From Hydrangea macrophylla (lineage: Eukaryota > Streptophyta > Magnoliopsida > Cornales > Hydrangeaceae): DNA of 64,000 nucleotides. Below the pieces are notes generated by a model. The model was not told the DNA's origin. It did not search any database and was given only the letters and a program-made list of their open reading frames with translations. The number at the start of each line of letters is the position of its first letter. Within the stretch, counting starts at the first letter, position 1. Below are positions 1-12,538 of this stretch, piece by piece. The stretch is taken from assembly GCA_033977485.1 (NCBI GenBank), contig CM066987.1, positions 87,576,588-87,640,587 on the forward strand, written 5' to 3'. Both the position numbers and the translations under genes were made by a program.

Positions 1-3000
1 TCGGGGAAGATTCAAAGTATCTTCATTCTCACCAAACTCGTCAATCTTTATGCCAATGTTGGTGATGTTTCTTTGTCTCAGTGCACATTTGATCAAATCC
101 CCAAAAGGGATATCTATACCTGGAATTCAATGGCTTCTGCTTATGTACGAAATACCTGTGTTTGGTAAAGCTGTAAGTTGTGTATACGAAATGTTATTGA
201 TCTGATTTCTATACTTTTCCACCTGTGTTGAAAGCTTGTGGTAATTTAGTTGATGGGAAGAAGATACATAGCTGGGTATTTAAATTGGGTCTTGAATGGG
301 AAGTCTTTCTATCTGCTTCTTTGGTCCATATGTATTGCAAATTTGGCTCTCCAAGAATTGCCCATGAAATATTCAATGACGTGCCTGTCCGAGATAAGGG
401 TTCTTGGAATGCAATGATTTTTCGGTTTTGTCAAAATGGGAATGCTGAAAGGGCATTGGGTGTCTTGGATGAGATGTGATTAGAGGGGGGTAAAGATGGA
501 CTCAATCACAGTTTCAACTATTCTTCCTATTTGTGCACAAATTGATGATATTTTGCGTGGATTATTGATCCATTTGTATGTTATAAAGCACGGGTTGGAA
601 TTTGACATGTATGCGTCTAATGCCTTGATTGACGTTTACGCAAAATTCGATAAGTTGGAGGAAGCCCAAGAGGTTTTTAACCAAATGTTTCTTAGAGATT
701 TGGTTTCATGGAACTCAATAATTGCTTCATATGAGCAGAACGGTGATCCAAATACTGCACTTAGATTTTTTTATTGAGATGCAACTAAGTAGTATTCTAT
801 TCGATCTGTTGACATTAGTGAGCCTACCTTCTTTTGTTGATCAAGCAAGGGATTGGCGAAAAACCATGTTCGTCGACCATGGGTATATACTGAGGAGATG
901 TTGGTGTTAGGAAACTGCGTTCCCAGAATCTGTTGACAGTGCATATAAGTTGGTACTGCAAAAATTTACGTGAAAGCTATAATAACCCTACAAGGGCGAA
1001 ACTAGGATTACCTTGAACTCCAAAACAGATTGCTGTAGTAGACGAATCAAGAATACGGGCTCGATAACAGCTCACGATCTTCTACCGTATTCCTCTGCTG
1101 CCAGAATATCGAACTGAGTGTGGGCTCTATCGAAATCCTTTTTGTTTTCTGCTCTCCCTCTTTTACGCTATCTTTTCTATTCCGAGTTATAATACTCTTG
1201 ATGGAAAAACGCAAACTGAGAGGAGAGCCAAAGCAACATATATATAGGCTACGATAGGGACCATAAGAAGTCAATAAGGAATAGGCTTCCTTATGGGATT
1301 AGGAAATCCCAATTCGAACTGAATCAGATTCCTATTTCCATAAATTATAATTCATACCACTAAAGAATTATAATTGCACTCTTACCCTTATCTCAAAAAT
1401 ATATTTCGAGCTCCATGTTATTAAATGCTTATTATCTCCCCACAGTAAGATTACATATATCCATTAATTAAATATAATTACTAACAATCATATTTAATTA
1501 ATCTCTTAAAATTCCTTGAGATCCTCTGCTTAACTTATCTGATATATCGGATACAAAATTCACCTGCAGGGTTTGACATAATCAAAACTTATAAGCTTTC
1601 TCAAGGGGATATCATTAATCCCAAAATTGAGACATGGATTCTATCATTAATTTATATCCACCACACAATCAATATTGTCACCCAATCCAATGAGATATTG
1701 ACCCATTTAAGGATCTCACCCTTTTTAGGGATCAAAGTATAAACATCAAATGCACTTGTCTACAAATTAACTTATGATTTAGAGCATCAGCACTCATAAT
1801 AGCCATGGGGTATTAATTATCTTATAAGTCAGTATAAAGATAATTATTCCCCAAGTCGGTCCCGTTTAATACACAAAGTGTACCAGCATAGTGAGTTGAA
1901 ACTATACCGTTTTCCACAGTCAAGACAAACCTACTACAATGCCATGCTGCAGTCCTACCGATGTTGTGTCCAATCTCATCTAAGACTGCATGTAAACCTA
2001 AATCTTACATTCTACAAGATCTGATGATCCGATCTTCCGTGAGTAAGCCGAACTCTACACACCGAACTGCCCACTATGTAGAATGAGAGCCACACATGCA
2101 TAATATTAAATAAATAATATAATACAAACATTGCCCACACAGCTTCTCATAAAAATGGAATAACTGATTTTATTGAATGAATAATAAATCAACTACATAA
2201 AGCATGGCTTTTAATATATATACCTAACAGTTGGATAATGGAAGATGTTGTCATTAGGAATGCAGTGATCGACATGTATGCTAAAGAAGGTATTACTAAT
2301 TTTGCGCGCAAACATTTTGAAGAAATTCCCTTTAAGGTTGTGATTTCGTGGAACACTATGATCACAAGGTATGCTCAGAACGATCTTGCAAGTGAGGCAA
2401 TGAATTGTATTTTGTGATGGAAGAGCATGTAGACATAACGTCGAATCAAGGGGCTTGGATAAGCATTTTACCAGCTTATTCTCATATTGGAGCCTTACAA
2501 TGATGGATGAGAACTCATGGAAGGGTGCTAAAAACTGGTCTCGACATGGATGTCTTCGTGGGTACTTGCCTCATCGACCTATATAGAAAATGTGGGAAAC
2601 TTGACGATGCAATGACCCTTTTCTACAAAGTGTCTAGAATGAGCTTTGTACCGTGGAATGCCATAATATACTGTCATGGTATATATTCACGGGCACGATA
2701 AGACTTCTTTGCAACTATTTTGTAATATGCTCAATGAGGGGGTGAAGCCTGATCATGTACCATTTGTATCTCTATTATCAGCTTGTAGCCATTCAGGCTT
2801 AGTTGACCAGGGTCAATGGTGCTTTCATAGGATGCAAGATTACGGGATTAAACCTAGTTTGAGGCACTGTGGCTGCATGGTAGATTTGCTTAGTAGAGCT
2901 GGGTATTTAGAAACAGCATACAATTTCATAAATATTATGCCTTTAAAACCCGATGCCTCGGTTTGGGGGGCTCTTCTTGGTGCTTGTAGAATCCATGGAA

Positions 3001-3591
3001 ATCTTGAGTTGGGAAAAGTTATTGCGGATCGCTTATTTGAAGTCGATCCTGATAATGTCGGCTACTATGTCTTGTTTTTGAATCTTCATACAAATGTCGG
3101 GAAATGGGCTGGGGTGGATGAAGTTGGATCATTGGCTAGAGAGAGGGGATTGAGGAAGACAGCTGGGTGGAGCTAAATTAAACAAAACAATAAGATTGAA
3201 GTGTTTTATACCGGGAACCAATCACATCCACAATGTGAAGAGATATACAAAGAGTTGGAGATTTTAACTGCTAAAATCATGAACTTTTTATATTCCGGAC
3301 TATAGCTTCGTGTTATAGGACATTGAGAAGGAGCAAATACTTAAGAGTTATAGTAAGAGATTGGATATAATGTATGGTATCATTAGCACCTCTCCTAAGA
3401 GTCCTATTAGGATCTTCAAGAATTTGCAGGTTTGTGGACCAAATTCATTTCAAAGATTACCGAGAGGGAAATTATTGTCAGGGACTCTAATCGTTTCCAT
3501 CACTTTAAAGACCGTGTTTGTTCTTGTGGAGACTATTGCTGAGATAACTTGTTGCTATCTTTCAGAAACTTTTGGTGTCTGTTTGCAGTAG
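1..3591 (+). pseudogene. DYW-class PPR protein pseudogene, EMB2758/At4g33990-like, interrupted by a solo LTR
   Basis: Seen: open stretches in shifting frames encode successive PPR motifs (for example the DVFVGTCLIDLYRKCGKLDDA stretch near 2550 and the GVKPDHVPFVSLLSACSHSG stretch near 2745), then E-type motifs (DASVWGALLGACRIHGNLELG near 2955) and a DYW tail. The reading starts outside the window. Stops or frameshifts occur near 165, 479, 775, 2418, 2700, 3175 and 3440. The DYW zinc-binding CGDCH segment near 3430 is lost by a deletion, and the terminal triplet is DYC instead of DYW (3576-3590). Known: DYW PPR proteins act in organelle RNA editing, and the DYW domain is a zinc-dependent cytidine deaminase. 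The motif order and wording recall At4g33990 (EMB2758). Inference: the locus is dead, since editing residues are lost and the frame is broken many times. Without the inserted LTR (905-2229) the frame reads across the site. A functional paralogue is probably elsewhere in the genome. Family is certain; the exact orthologue is likely. Confidence 0.9.
905..2229 (-). mobile_element. Solo LTR, probably copia, 1,325 bp, inserted in the PPR pseudogene
   Basis: The insert starts TGTTAGG and ends CCTAACA, and is flanked by a perfect 5-bp direct repeat GTTGG (900-904 and 2230-2234). Removing it restores PPR coding continuity. It has no gag or pol and no internal copy of itself, so it is best read as a solo LTR left by recombination between two LTRs. 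A TATATATA stretch near 1239-1248 is TATA-like when read on the minus strand, which suggests minus orientation. The TGTTAGG/CCTAACA ends and the style of the sequence suggest Ty1/copia, but lineage is an inference. Confidence 0.85.
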
Positions 3592-4573
3592 TTTTGCACG
3601 GGCGTGCCAGAACCAAAAGTGGTTCGAGAGTGCAAACTAATTTCCTAAATTGCTTGTGTGAGTGATATACAAGGCTTTGGAATCTAACTTATAACAGTGC
3701 GATTGTAATGGCTAAGTAGGAAAGTACCCTTGGTCGGAGATTCCTAGACAATACTAAAGCGCATAAGTCTAAAAGTAATGAATTTACCAGGTAAATAATC
3801 ACAAACAATTAATAAAATATGAAGATATTTTATTGAATATGCTTGGAAAAAAAACAAAACAACTAAGGAACAAGATCTGAACAGACTCTGATTATTTAAA
3901 AGAAAGCCTGAAAAATAGAAAATAACAAAAGGACAGACCTATTGCTATGAGCACAAAAAACAAGGACACTGGGTTGAATGCTTTGGATGCTGAGTGCTAT
4001 TGGTATGCTATTTGGATGCGATGTATCGAGAGAGATGCAGGGTAAATTGATAGCTTGGATGGCTCGTTGTATTTATAGCGGCCTTAGAGAGTCAACATAT
4101 GGTAAGGACTCCTTCATTCACGCCTCAAACAAGATAAGGATGCCTAGAATCCTTCCTAATCCCAACTCTTTCCATCTTCATTGTGATTTGAATCAATCCT
4201 AAAATCTTTAGGATTGGCCTTCCATATCCACCTGGATTTGATCAGATCTATTCCTGGATGGACTTCTTCCCTTAATTTAGCCTTAACAGATAAGGAATGA
4301 ACCGCCTTACTAGCCTAGTCATCGGGCTTTCCCCTTCTTGCCAAGCCTTTATGCCTTCGTATAGATATTAAGGCACTGTGCACATCTTTGACCAATCGAG
4401 CTTGAATTCTAGAATACTATCTCAATGGTCCTTCTAAACATGGTGTTCGATAATAGCTCACCCTATCTCTTTCTCTAATTGGGCTTTATGTTTAGAAGTT
4501 GGGTTCATGCCTTTGCGAATTCTAAACCTCGTGGCAGCTTGTTTCTTAAGCCCGATTATCTCATCACTTATCT
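3592..4573. other. Unassigned non-coding DNA, possible LTR remnant
   Basis: No credible coding region. A TATA-like CTATAAATACAACG lies on the minus strand near 4066-4080, as expected in the promoter of an LTR read leftwards. The segment continues after the inserted solo LTR (4574-7334) into 7335-7700, so both parts may belong to one older element. Ends and TSD could not be found. Confidence 0.3.
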
Positions 4574-5383
4574 TGTAACAACCTCCATTTTTATTTAATT
4601 TTAATTTGACATCTCCATAATTAATCTGTATTTGCATTGCCATATTTAAAAATCAATATGTATTGTCTGCCTTAATTTTGATTTCGACCCTCACGTGTTA
4701 AATCTGAGTATTAGTTTTATTCATGTCTTAATTTCTTTTGGGGTCAAACTGTAATTTTATAAAATTTGGTAAGGTCTATGTTGGGTTTCAAAATCTGTAT
4801 TTCAAAACAGTGAAAAATATTTACTATGAACTCAAACTGTAATTTTATAAAACCAAAAAATCATTTCTAACATTAAAATGAATTTTTTGTATTTTGTGGT
4901 GATCACCGCGCCGCGAAAATACCAGTTTATGTTCAAAACTGTTCGCGTTGCGTTGGGATTCCACAGATTTATAAGTGACGTAAAGCAAGATGTGACTGAT
5001 GCTTTATTCCATTTAAGGCAAGTCATGATTGAGTAGGCTTTGTTTGGTTATGCATTTTGTGCATATGTTAACTTAGAACTATAAGTTGTTTTGCCAAACA
5101 TGAGAAGTGCTTCCTAGGCTAGTTGTTCATGTCTTGTTTGCCAATGCCTAACTTATGTGAGTTAATGTTGTGTCATAAGCTTGAATTCCCAAACACCCCT
5201 AATTTGGCCCCTATAAGCCTATGTTGCCTCTTCAGATTTTTAAGAGTGTATATACGTATGTATATTGTTATATATTCTTCTTTAAGAGCTGCGTAATTGT
5301 GATGATATTAGTAATTAAGGAAGAAATTAGATTGTAGAGTGAGAGTGAAGATGCTTGGCCACCAAGTTCTTCATTGATAATTC

Positions 5384-5393
5384 TATTTATAAG
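5384..5393 (+). promoter_or_regulatory. Putative LTR TATA box
   Basis: TATTTATAAG lies about 810 bp into the 2.76-kb solo LTR, followed by a leader rich in GAGAGA/CTC. Its position between a presumed U3 and R fits an LTR promoter. Start-site evidence is absent. Confidence 0.4.
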
Positions 5394-6299
5394 ACACAAC
5401 CCACTCTCATTCTATACACAGCACCAGCAGATTATAGAGAGTTTTAGTGAGAGTGCAGAGAGTTTTTCAGAATTTTGGAGAGAGAAACTTCAATCTCCAT
5501 AGCCAAGTTGCAATTGGAGATTCTTATTCTTGAAATCTTTCTCAACAACTTTTCACTCTTAATCTCTGTGAGTATTTCTAACTCACTTGATGTGTAATAC
5601 ATAGTTCAATTACTGTTTATATGCTTCAAATCATGGATCACCACTGTTGATTTTACGTTTGGACCTCCATAGCTTTGAAATCAAGATTTTTCAATCTTAA
5701 TCATAATATGTTTTTAGAGATAAAAATGAAAGATCATACACCATAGTTGCTATGTTTAAAGTTCTAGAGCTTAATTTGTTCATAGGAGAAAGTATATTAA
5801 GATTGAAGTTTTGACCTCTTTTAGTTTTTCGTAAAATTCGTGAACTACGTTTGGATTCATGTAAAATTGATTTTAGATTTTTAATCCTTGTGAAAAACTG
5901 AAGAGATTCATATATGACATGTCCTATATACTTTCAAATTCAAAAATGGGTCAAAATGGGTTTTGAAAACTGAAACAGGGAAGTTCCAACAAAGAAGATG
6001 ATGCTACTGCCTGAACTCGCGCACGCGAGCGGCCCGCGCACGCGACTTTCGACAGTTTCTGGTTTTTGTCTGTTTTCTAACAAGGAACTGTTTGGATGAT
6101 GTTTTATGGAGAAGTTATGTTAAAACAGATTACGTCTCGTTATGTTTTGGTTATTAAAGAGTGATTATGGTTTTAATTCTTTTCAAATATACATGGCTAT
6201 CATTCTCGGCATTTTATATGTTCTGTTTATGGTTGCATGACATTCATATGGTGTCAGTTGTACATGCATGGTGAGTGTGAGTGTTGGTCAGTGTGGAAA

Positions 6300-6680
6300 A
6301 GAGTATGTGATTGTGGTTGTGTGGACACTCCCTGGTAATTGTGTACCAAAATGTGACGTGTTGAGATTGCAGCTAGAGTGTCTTTGAAATGCGACGGTGG
6401 CAAAACTGGACACTCCCTGGCGCCCATGGTAGCGCTAAAGTGTGTGACACCGAACTTCGACATTCCCTAGCACCTATGGTAGTGCTAAAGTGTGGCCTAC
6501 GGACACTCCCTGGTACCCGAGTCTGGATACTGCATGAGGTTTCCTCTGGTATTTGCGAGGTAGATTAAGTATTAAAGTGTGAGGCATTGGACACTCCCTG
6601 GTACCCTGTACTAAAGTGTGAGGCAAAGTGGACACTCCGTGGTACCCCTGTGTTAAAGTGTGGCTATCAGAGTATTTCAA
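6300..6680 (+). repeat. Degenerate minisatellite inside the solo LTR
   Basis: About six imperfect copies of a unit of roughly 40-45 bp built on GGACACTCCCTGGTACC and ending TAAAGTGTG (near 6325, 6409, 6455, 6500, 6590 and 6631). Copies differ in length by indels. It lies in the 3' half of the LTR, and no coding role is visible. Confidence 0.7.
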
Positions 6681-7334
6681 AGATGCTGGTGTGAGAGAGT
6701 TGGGTATTGTGTTGTCAAGAGAAAAGAGTCTGTAAGATGAGAAAGGTTGCATTGGTCTCATACATGGTCATATGTTTTATGAATTAAAGATTTTAATATT
6801 AACCTTACCATTTTATAAATTGAATTTAATTCTAAATTCAATGGTTAAACCGTTGATTAATGAATTGAAAAGTGGAAAATAGTAAGTGAGCATGTTTGAT
6901 TCGAGTTATGTTTTTAATACTCACCAGCTTCAATAAGCTGACGGCGTTGATGCGCCCTGGACATTCGTGTTCAGGCTTTTCAGGTTAGGATCAAGTGGAA
7001 CAATACGATAACACTAATTGAGAATGGCTGCTGGGAAGAAGAAATATTTATTTTAACTACTGCCTTAGTTGATAAACAGAACATTTGTAATAAGGATGAC
7101 TATAATAGACAATAGATATTATTTTGTTTTAGGGCGGTTTGTGCCTTTAGTGACCATGTGCTGTAATAACTATTAAGTTAGAAAAATATTTGTAAGCCTT
7201 GTTTGCTCTACTCTGATTATGGTTTTATGTTGTTCGACTTTTGGGACGGAATCGATCCTTCAAACTGTCGTGACCTACGGGTCCATAAAGGAAATTAAAC
7301 GCTTTCCATATTTATGCTACGTCGGGGCGTGACA

Positions 7335-7960
7335 TACCTGGGACTGTAGTCTGAATGAGCCATAGGCCGAACAAATCCAAATCCAAGCCCATTCTATCCT
7401 TTCCACTCGAGCTCGAAAACCTTTGGCAAACAATTTCCCCCCAAAAGGTCATATCTAGCATCTCGCATTGATGATGTGACGTTTTGAATTTAAAAAATGC
7501 CACATGTCCTTCATGCAGAGATTGGCGGTCATTGGGAATCCTGCCAGTCAATCCCCATTTAATGCCCAACGTGTAAAATGATGGGATTGTACCCAAACCT
7601 CCTTACTTTCCTAAACCATAGCTTCTCTCTCTAACTTCATCTTTTCCAATGAGCTCTCTTCGTCTTCTACCTACTATAATAGCCCCCCAAAACAACTCCG
7701 GCAGCATTGTCCAAAACCAAGAAACAAAAATCCTTTCTGGACGCCCCTCCCCCACAATACCGTTGTAGAAAAGTTAGGCAACTGGCCAAAGATCATGTCG
7801 CCTCCATTTCCACTGACGTCTTTACCACATACAGCACCGCCGACGAGACTTCGGTGGTGCCTGCTTGGGTATGGTATTTCGCAGTGACACTACTACTGCT
7901 TTCTCTCCATATTTTTCCCTGGTGACAAATGAGCCTTTCCTTCAACTTCCAACCTACTGA
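7335..7960. other. Unassigned non-coding DNA left of the copia remnant
   Basis: It probably continues the segment 3592-4573 across the solo LTR. It includes a minus-strand GGGGGGAAATTG run near 7431-7442 resembling a polypurine tract, but no LTR boundary can be placed. A short open frame at 7707-7925 has no recognisable motif. The junction with the copia remnant is near 7960, where integrase similarity stops after a VDCLF-like motif. Confidence 0.3.
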
Positions 7961-10156
7961 ATAGACAATCAACAATTTTTGGGCCTATCCTTTCTATTTT
8001 AGGAGTAGGTACAAGCACTTTTGTAAGACACCCCAACATTCGTAAGAACTTATAGGAAGGTTTTTGACCATTCCACAGTTCATACGGGGTTTGATCAACT
8101 TTCTTTCGAGGTAACTTATTCAAGATGTAACTTGTAGAGAGTATTGCCTCCCCCTACAAGTTCTGTGGCAATCCGGAACTTATTAACATAGCACTCATTA
8201 TTTCCTTTAAGGTACGATTTTTCCTTTCAGCAACTCCATTTGATGGAGGTGAATAAGGTGCAGTGATTTGGTAAATAATTTCATTTTGTGCACAATACTC
8301 ACTATACACTGCTACATATTCACCACCCCTGTCACTTCTTAACACCTTAATCTTTTTTCCTTGTTGATTTTCAATCTCGACCTTGCACATAATGAACTTA
8401 TCCAAAGCTTCATCCTTACTTTTTAGATACACATAGTAGTATTTAGTGCTATCATCGACAAAAGTACTAAAATACTTATTGCCACCTCTTGATTGAACCA
8501 TTTTTAAATCACATACATCAGTCTGGATTAAATCCAATGGTTCGGTGTTTCTTCCTATTGATTGAAATGAAGACTTTGCTAACTTTGCTTCAACACAAGT
8601 CTCATATTTATGATTTGTATCAATATGAAAATTGGGTATGTGGTCTAATTTAATTAATCTTCGCAAAGAATTCAAATTAACATGTCCTATTCTACCATGC
8701 CATAAATTGGAAGACTCAAGCAAGTAAGCAGAGGAGGTACTTATATTATTGATTTTGGGAACAATAGTCATTACATTAAGCTTAAACAACCCATCACTCA
8801 TGCACCCCTTTCCTACATACATCCCAGCTTTGGTCAGCACCACCTTATCTGACTCAAAGACCATACGGAAGCCATGCTTGCTAAGAAGAAAACTATACAC
8901 CAGGTGCTTGCAAATTTTTGGCATATATAGGACATTGTTCAGAGTCTGCTCTTTCCCTAAAGTCATATTCAGAATTATCTTTCCTTGGGCTTCAACATCC
9001 GAACAAGATGAGTTGCCCATGAACATCTTCTCATCATTCGTCATTGGTTTAAAGGAAGTGAACATCGCTTTGTTAAAGTATATGTGGCAAGTAGCACCAG
9101 TGCCTATCCACCATTCTTTTGGGTTTTAACCCACCAAGTTTACTTCAGAGACCACGATTGACAGATTAATCTCAGAGACATCCCTAGAGATGGAGTCTAA
9201 CTCTGACATATTAGCCTCATGATTCTTCTTGAATTTCTTCTATGGCAGACGATATTCTGAAGTACGGAGTCCTATCTTACCATAGTTGTAGCATTTCCCT
9301 TGAAACTGAAACTTAGGTTTCTTGGAGATACCATCTTTTGGCCCCATTTTGGTCCCTTTTCCATAATGCTTTTTCTTCACATTTGAACTTTGATCATGTT
9401 CAACCACATTAGCCTTGGCCACAAAAGTATTCCCCACTTTCTTGTCAGCTCCTTTGTTGTCTTCCTCGATTCAAAGCCTGACGATGAGATCTTCAATCTT
9501 CATTTCCTTTTGCTTGTGCTTCAGGTAGTTCTTGATGTCTTTCCAAGTAGGGGGCAACTTCTCAATAATGGTAGCAACCTGAAAAGTTTCACTCAAGGTC
9601 ATCCCTTCATCAAGGATTTCATGCAAGATCACTTGCAGCTCCTGAACTTGACTGATTACAGCCTTCGAGTCCACCATTTTGTAGTCGAGGAATCTCCCAA
9701 CTAAAAACTTCTAAAACCCAGCATCCTCATTTTTTTTTATTTCTTGTCTAAGAACTCCCACAGTTCCTTAGCAGTGGCCTTAACACTATATATATTATAG
9801 AGTGTATTGTGCAAGCCATTTAGCACATGATTTCGACACTGCAAACTGAGTGTTTCCAAGCATCAATGGTAGAAGCCACTTGCAAGGAAACCTCCTGATC
9901 TTGTTCGTTCTCATTTGGAACAGGAGCATCCTTCATCAAGAACCTCGCAAGGTTCAAGGTGATAAGGTAAAATAATATGTTCTGCTGCCATCTTTTGAAA
10001 TCAACTGTATTGAATTTCCCGGGGTTTCTCCCCTTGGTTCATAGGAACCATTTAGACTGAAGGAACCTTCATAGGAACCGAACCAATCATCACGGTGTTA
10101 GTCTTTTCACCATTAGCACCGTCGGTGTTCACACCATCATTCCCAGTTGCCATCTC
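7961..10156 (-). pseudogene. Truncated Ty1/copia gag-protease-integrase remnant
   Basis: Read leftwards from an ATG at about 10153 (protein start MATGNDGVNT) there is a frameshifted UBN2-type gag, then a degenerate CCHC-like segment near 9270 and a post-protease segment (open frame 8154-9065). The integrase zinc region keeps LWHGRIGHVN and an ETCVEAKLAK segment. The catalytic core keeps D (IQTDVCD), D (FVDDSTKY) and E (NGVAERKN), followed by the frame at 7893-8123. Reverse transcriptase and RNase H are missing: similarity ends near 7960. Several stops separate the gag pieces (for example near 9710 and 10055). No LTR pair, primer-binding site or TSD was found, so this is a fragment of an element whose 5' side lay to the right. 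Confidence 0.85.
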
Positions 10157-10159
10157 TGA

Positions 10160-11150
10160 AAAAATCATCAAAGGAGATTATGAAAATTAAATCCAAAGGA
10201 AAGGATTAAATTCTTTCCTTATGATTATTTTTTCGAAACTAAATCTGGAAATAAATTCTGTTACAGTTTTGTAAATGTTTTTGTTTCAAAAAAAATTTCT
10301 TAAAAAATAATTTCGTTTTAAACGAATCTGTTTCCGAATATATACTGAATTTGTTTTAAGATTGTGAGAAAAATACATGTATTAATATTCATATATATAT
10401 ATACATATATATATATTCATATGTATACATATATACATATGTAAATGTGTGTGTGTATATATTTTGAAATACATGTATTCTATCTATTGAATCCCCAATT
10501 TTCCTTGCATATATATATATATATATATGTGTGTGTGTATCCCCAATTTTTCTGTTATTTGTTCTTTCCCGATTATTGAATGCCCATTTTGGTGCTTATT
10601 TTGATACGACACCAACCAATTGTTTTATCCAAGCATAAAATTCTTTTTTACAATACAATAGGTGAATGTCCAGCTAAAAGAGAGAACTCATGTTTAGTAT
10701 GATCTGTTCATGGGCAGTCCCCGCTCTGTCTTTTGCTTCTTTGGTGTTCGTTGGTGGTTGCACAAAGAGAATGTGTTTTGACATTGCAAAAAAAGAAATT
10801 AAAAAAGCTGCTTTGGTATATATATATATATACACAATATCTGTTTGTGTTCGTGTGTATAAATTTTGAATATTGATGATAAATATATTTATTATTATTA
10901 TTATTATTATTTTTTTTTTTTAAAAAAAAAATAGCATATGGATGCAAGGTAGAGAAGGGTTAGGTTAATTATAATGATGTTGAAGCAATGAGCAATCACA
11001 CCTCTTTTGGAACTGTGGTGATTGTAAAGTTTGAAGGCAAAGGGACATTAAATGTTTTCATGACACCTTCCAGTACATTGGGCAAGGGGGCACAAGCTCA
11101 CCCTAAGTTTAGAAAAATTCTTTATATACCCTGTAAAAAAAACCCTAAAA
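10160..11150. other. AT-rich intergenic DNA with microsatellites
   Basis: No gene seen. Simple repeats include TA/CATA runs at 10385-10450 and 10507-10538, TA at 10817-10832, an ATT run at 10887-10910, then T and A runs to 10931. It may include the decayed 5' leader or LTR of the copia remnant, but no boundary is recognisable. Confidence 0.5.
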
Positions 11151-11306
11151 TTTAAGGCTAGCCATATTGCCAGAGCAGAAACCTTTAATGCCAGAGCAAA
11201 AAGTGTCGCTAAAAGTTTTAGCGACACTTTTTCTTTGTCGCTAAAACTTTTAGCGACACTTTTTGCTCTGGCATTAAAGGTTTCTGCTCTGGCAATAGCG
11301 GTAGCC
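11150..11306. mobile_element. Hairpin MITE-like element with TTTAGCGAC core
   Basis: A nearly perfect fold-back: the arm 11165-11226 is the reverse complement of 11236-11297, with a short centre. Each arm holds GCCAGAGCA twice and the motif GTGTCGCTAAAAGTTTTAGCGACAC, itself palindromic. Similarity continues imperfectly outwards (GGCTA and AAATTTA on both sides). No open frame fits, so this is a foldback or MITE. TSD is unclear. A second element with the same core lies at 12539-12769. Confidence 0.7.
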
Positions 11307-11319
11307 AAATTTAATTAAG

Positions 11320-11960
11320 CCCCATATTCTATTAGGTCTTGTTTGATAGGCCGGATAAAACTGGCAAATAAGACGGAATAAGGCAAGACCGTATGGGATA
11401 GTAATTTTGTCTGATAAGCTCTTATGTTGTCCTGTGTTTGGAATGTACCCAGATAAACGTTCTAGATAATAACTAAATTATTTTTTTTAACACCAAAAAA
11501 ATGCAAATCCATTAAAGAAAGAGATCTAAAACTGAAAAAAGAAAAAAGAAAAAAGAAACGGACCAGAAAAAAATTTGATCTGAAGGGAAAAAAATGGGAT
11601 CTGAAAAAAAAAGAAGGAGATCTGAAAATGAAAAAGAGAAAAGAAGAAATAAGAAAAAAGAAAAAAACAAGCATCTCGAAAAAAACAAAACAGACCTGAG
11701 AATGAAAAAGAAAAAAAAAAGGATATGAAAAAAGAAAAGACAAAAAGAGATATGAAAAAAAAAAAATTTGTCCAAAGAAGTTATCTCATACTTCTAATCC
11801 CACCTAATATCAACCTCCCCTCCCCCTGGGTAGAGTGCAATGGGTAGAGTCATTGCACTCTCCATGGGATAAAATTTTAATTCAGGACTATTTTATCCTA
11901 TCCAATGGCGCCAACAAACACCGGATAGAATAAAAGTTATATGCCTCTTATCCTGACCAC
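11320..11960. mobile_element. Possible non-autonomous DNA transposon with degenerate terminal inverted repeats
   Basis: The left end holds TTGTTTGATAGGCCGGATAAAA near 11340 and the right end TTTTATCC...GCCAACAAACA near 11891-11920, which match imperfectly in inverted orientation. The centre (11515-11770) is a purine-only GAAAAAAGA-like low-complexity run. Such GTTTG..GGCCGGATAAAA ends look like plant MITE ends, but the TSD is not resolved. No protein-coding potential: the open frames are purine-run artefacts. Confidence 0.35.
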
Positions 11961-12538
11961 CCAAAATGTTTAGGGTTTGTGTCATGATAATTAAATTAGG
12001 AAACTTCTCTTTGCCTAGAAAAAAAAAACTTTAAGGAACTTTTACTGTGCTGTAGGTGGTTATGCATGGACTTGTATAGAATGCTCGGAACTCCTAGACT
12101 TAAAGAGAATCATTGAATTCTCTACAGTCTTTTAGAGACTTGTACATAATATTATAAGTAGAATGTTCAAAACTTCTAAAATATTATCATGAGTTTCTAT
12201 TCCATTGGATGATCGCCCCTTATATAAATCCTGACCATTGACTGTACTAACTATTATTTATAAGTAGGGTGATCTTCATCAAATTATTCAAGAATTATAA
12301 GATTTCTCGAGAAAAAAACTACACTTCGTAGAATTATATAGATTATTGACCGGGTAGTAAAAAGTGCATACTTATGTGCTTTCTCTACTTCTTCATATCT
12401 CTTTTATTGTCAAATATGAAAAGCCTACTTAAGTCTTGTAACACGTAAAAGATAGCCCTCTGGGCCAAATTCATGGATTCGCCCCCGACAAGAGCATACA
12501 TAATACCGCAGACGCCAGCACATGTGTGTGTATATATA
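11961..12538. other. Intergenic DNA, nothing recognised
   Basis: AT-rich sequence without coding features or clear repeats, apart from a TG/TA microsatellite at 12523-12542 abutting the next MITE. Confidence 0.5.

Larger units (their letters stand above)
4574..7334 (+). mobile_element. Solo LTR of a Ty3/gypsy element, 2,761 bp
   Basis: It begins TGTAACAACC and ends GGGGCGTGACA, typical of long plant gypsy LTRs; the chromovirus LTRs at 15333 and 56638 have similar GGGGCGTTACA ends. The flanks TATCT (4569-4573) and TACCT (7335-7339) match at 4 of 5 bases, consistent with an aged TSD. A TATA-like TATTTATAAG at 5384-5393 followed by a pyrimidine-rich leader supports plus orientation. There is no internal region, so this is a solo LTR. 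An internal minisatellite sits at about 6300-6680. Confidence 0.75.

Noticed and set aside
8749..9129. Plus-strand 126-codon frame overlapping the copia remnant.
   Set aside because: It is the complement of the protease-integrase region, which has clear family motifs on the minus strand.
11462..11775. Phe/Ser-rich minus-strand frames of 87-93 codons.
   Set aside because: Translation of a purine-only GAAAAAAGA tract; no real protein signal.
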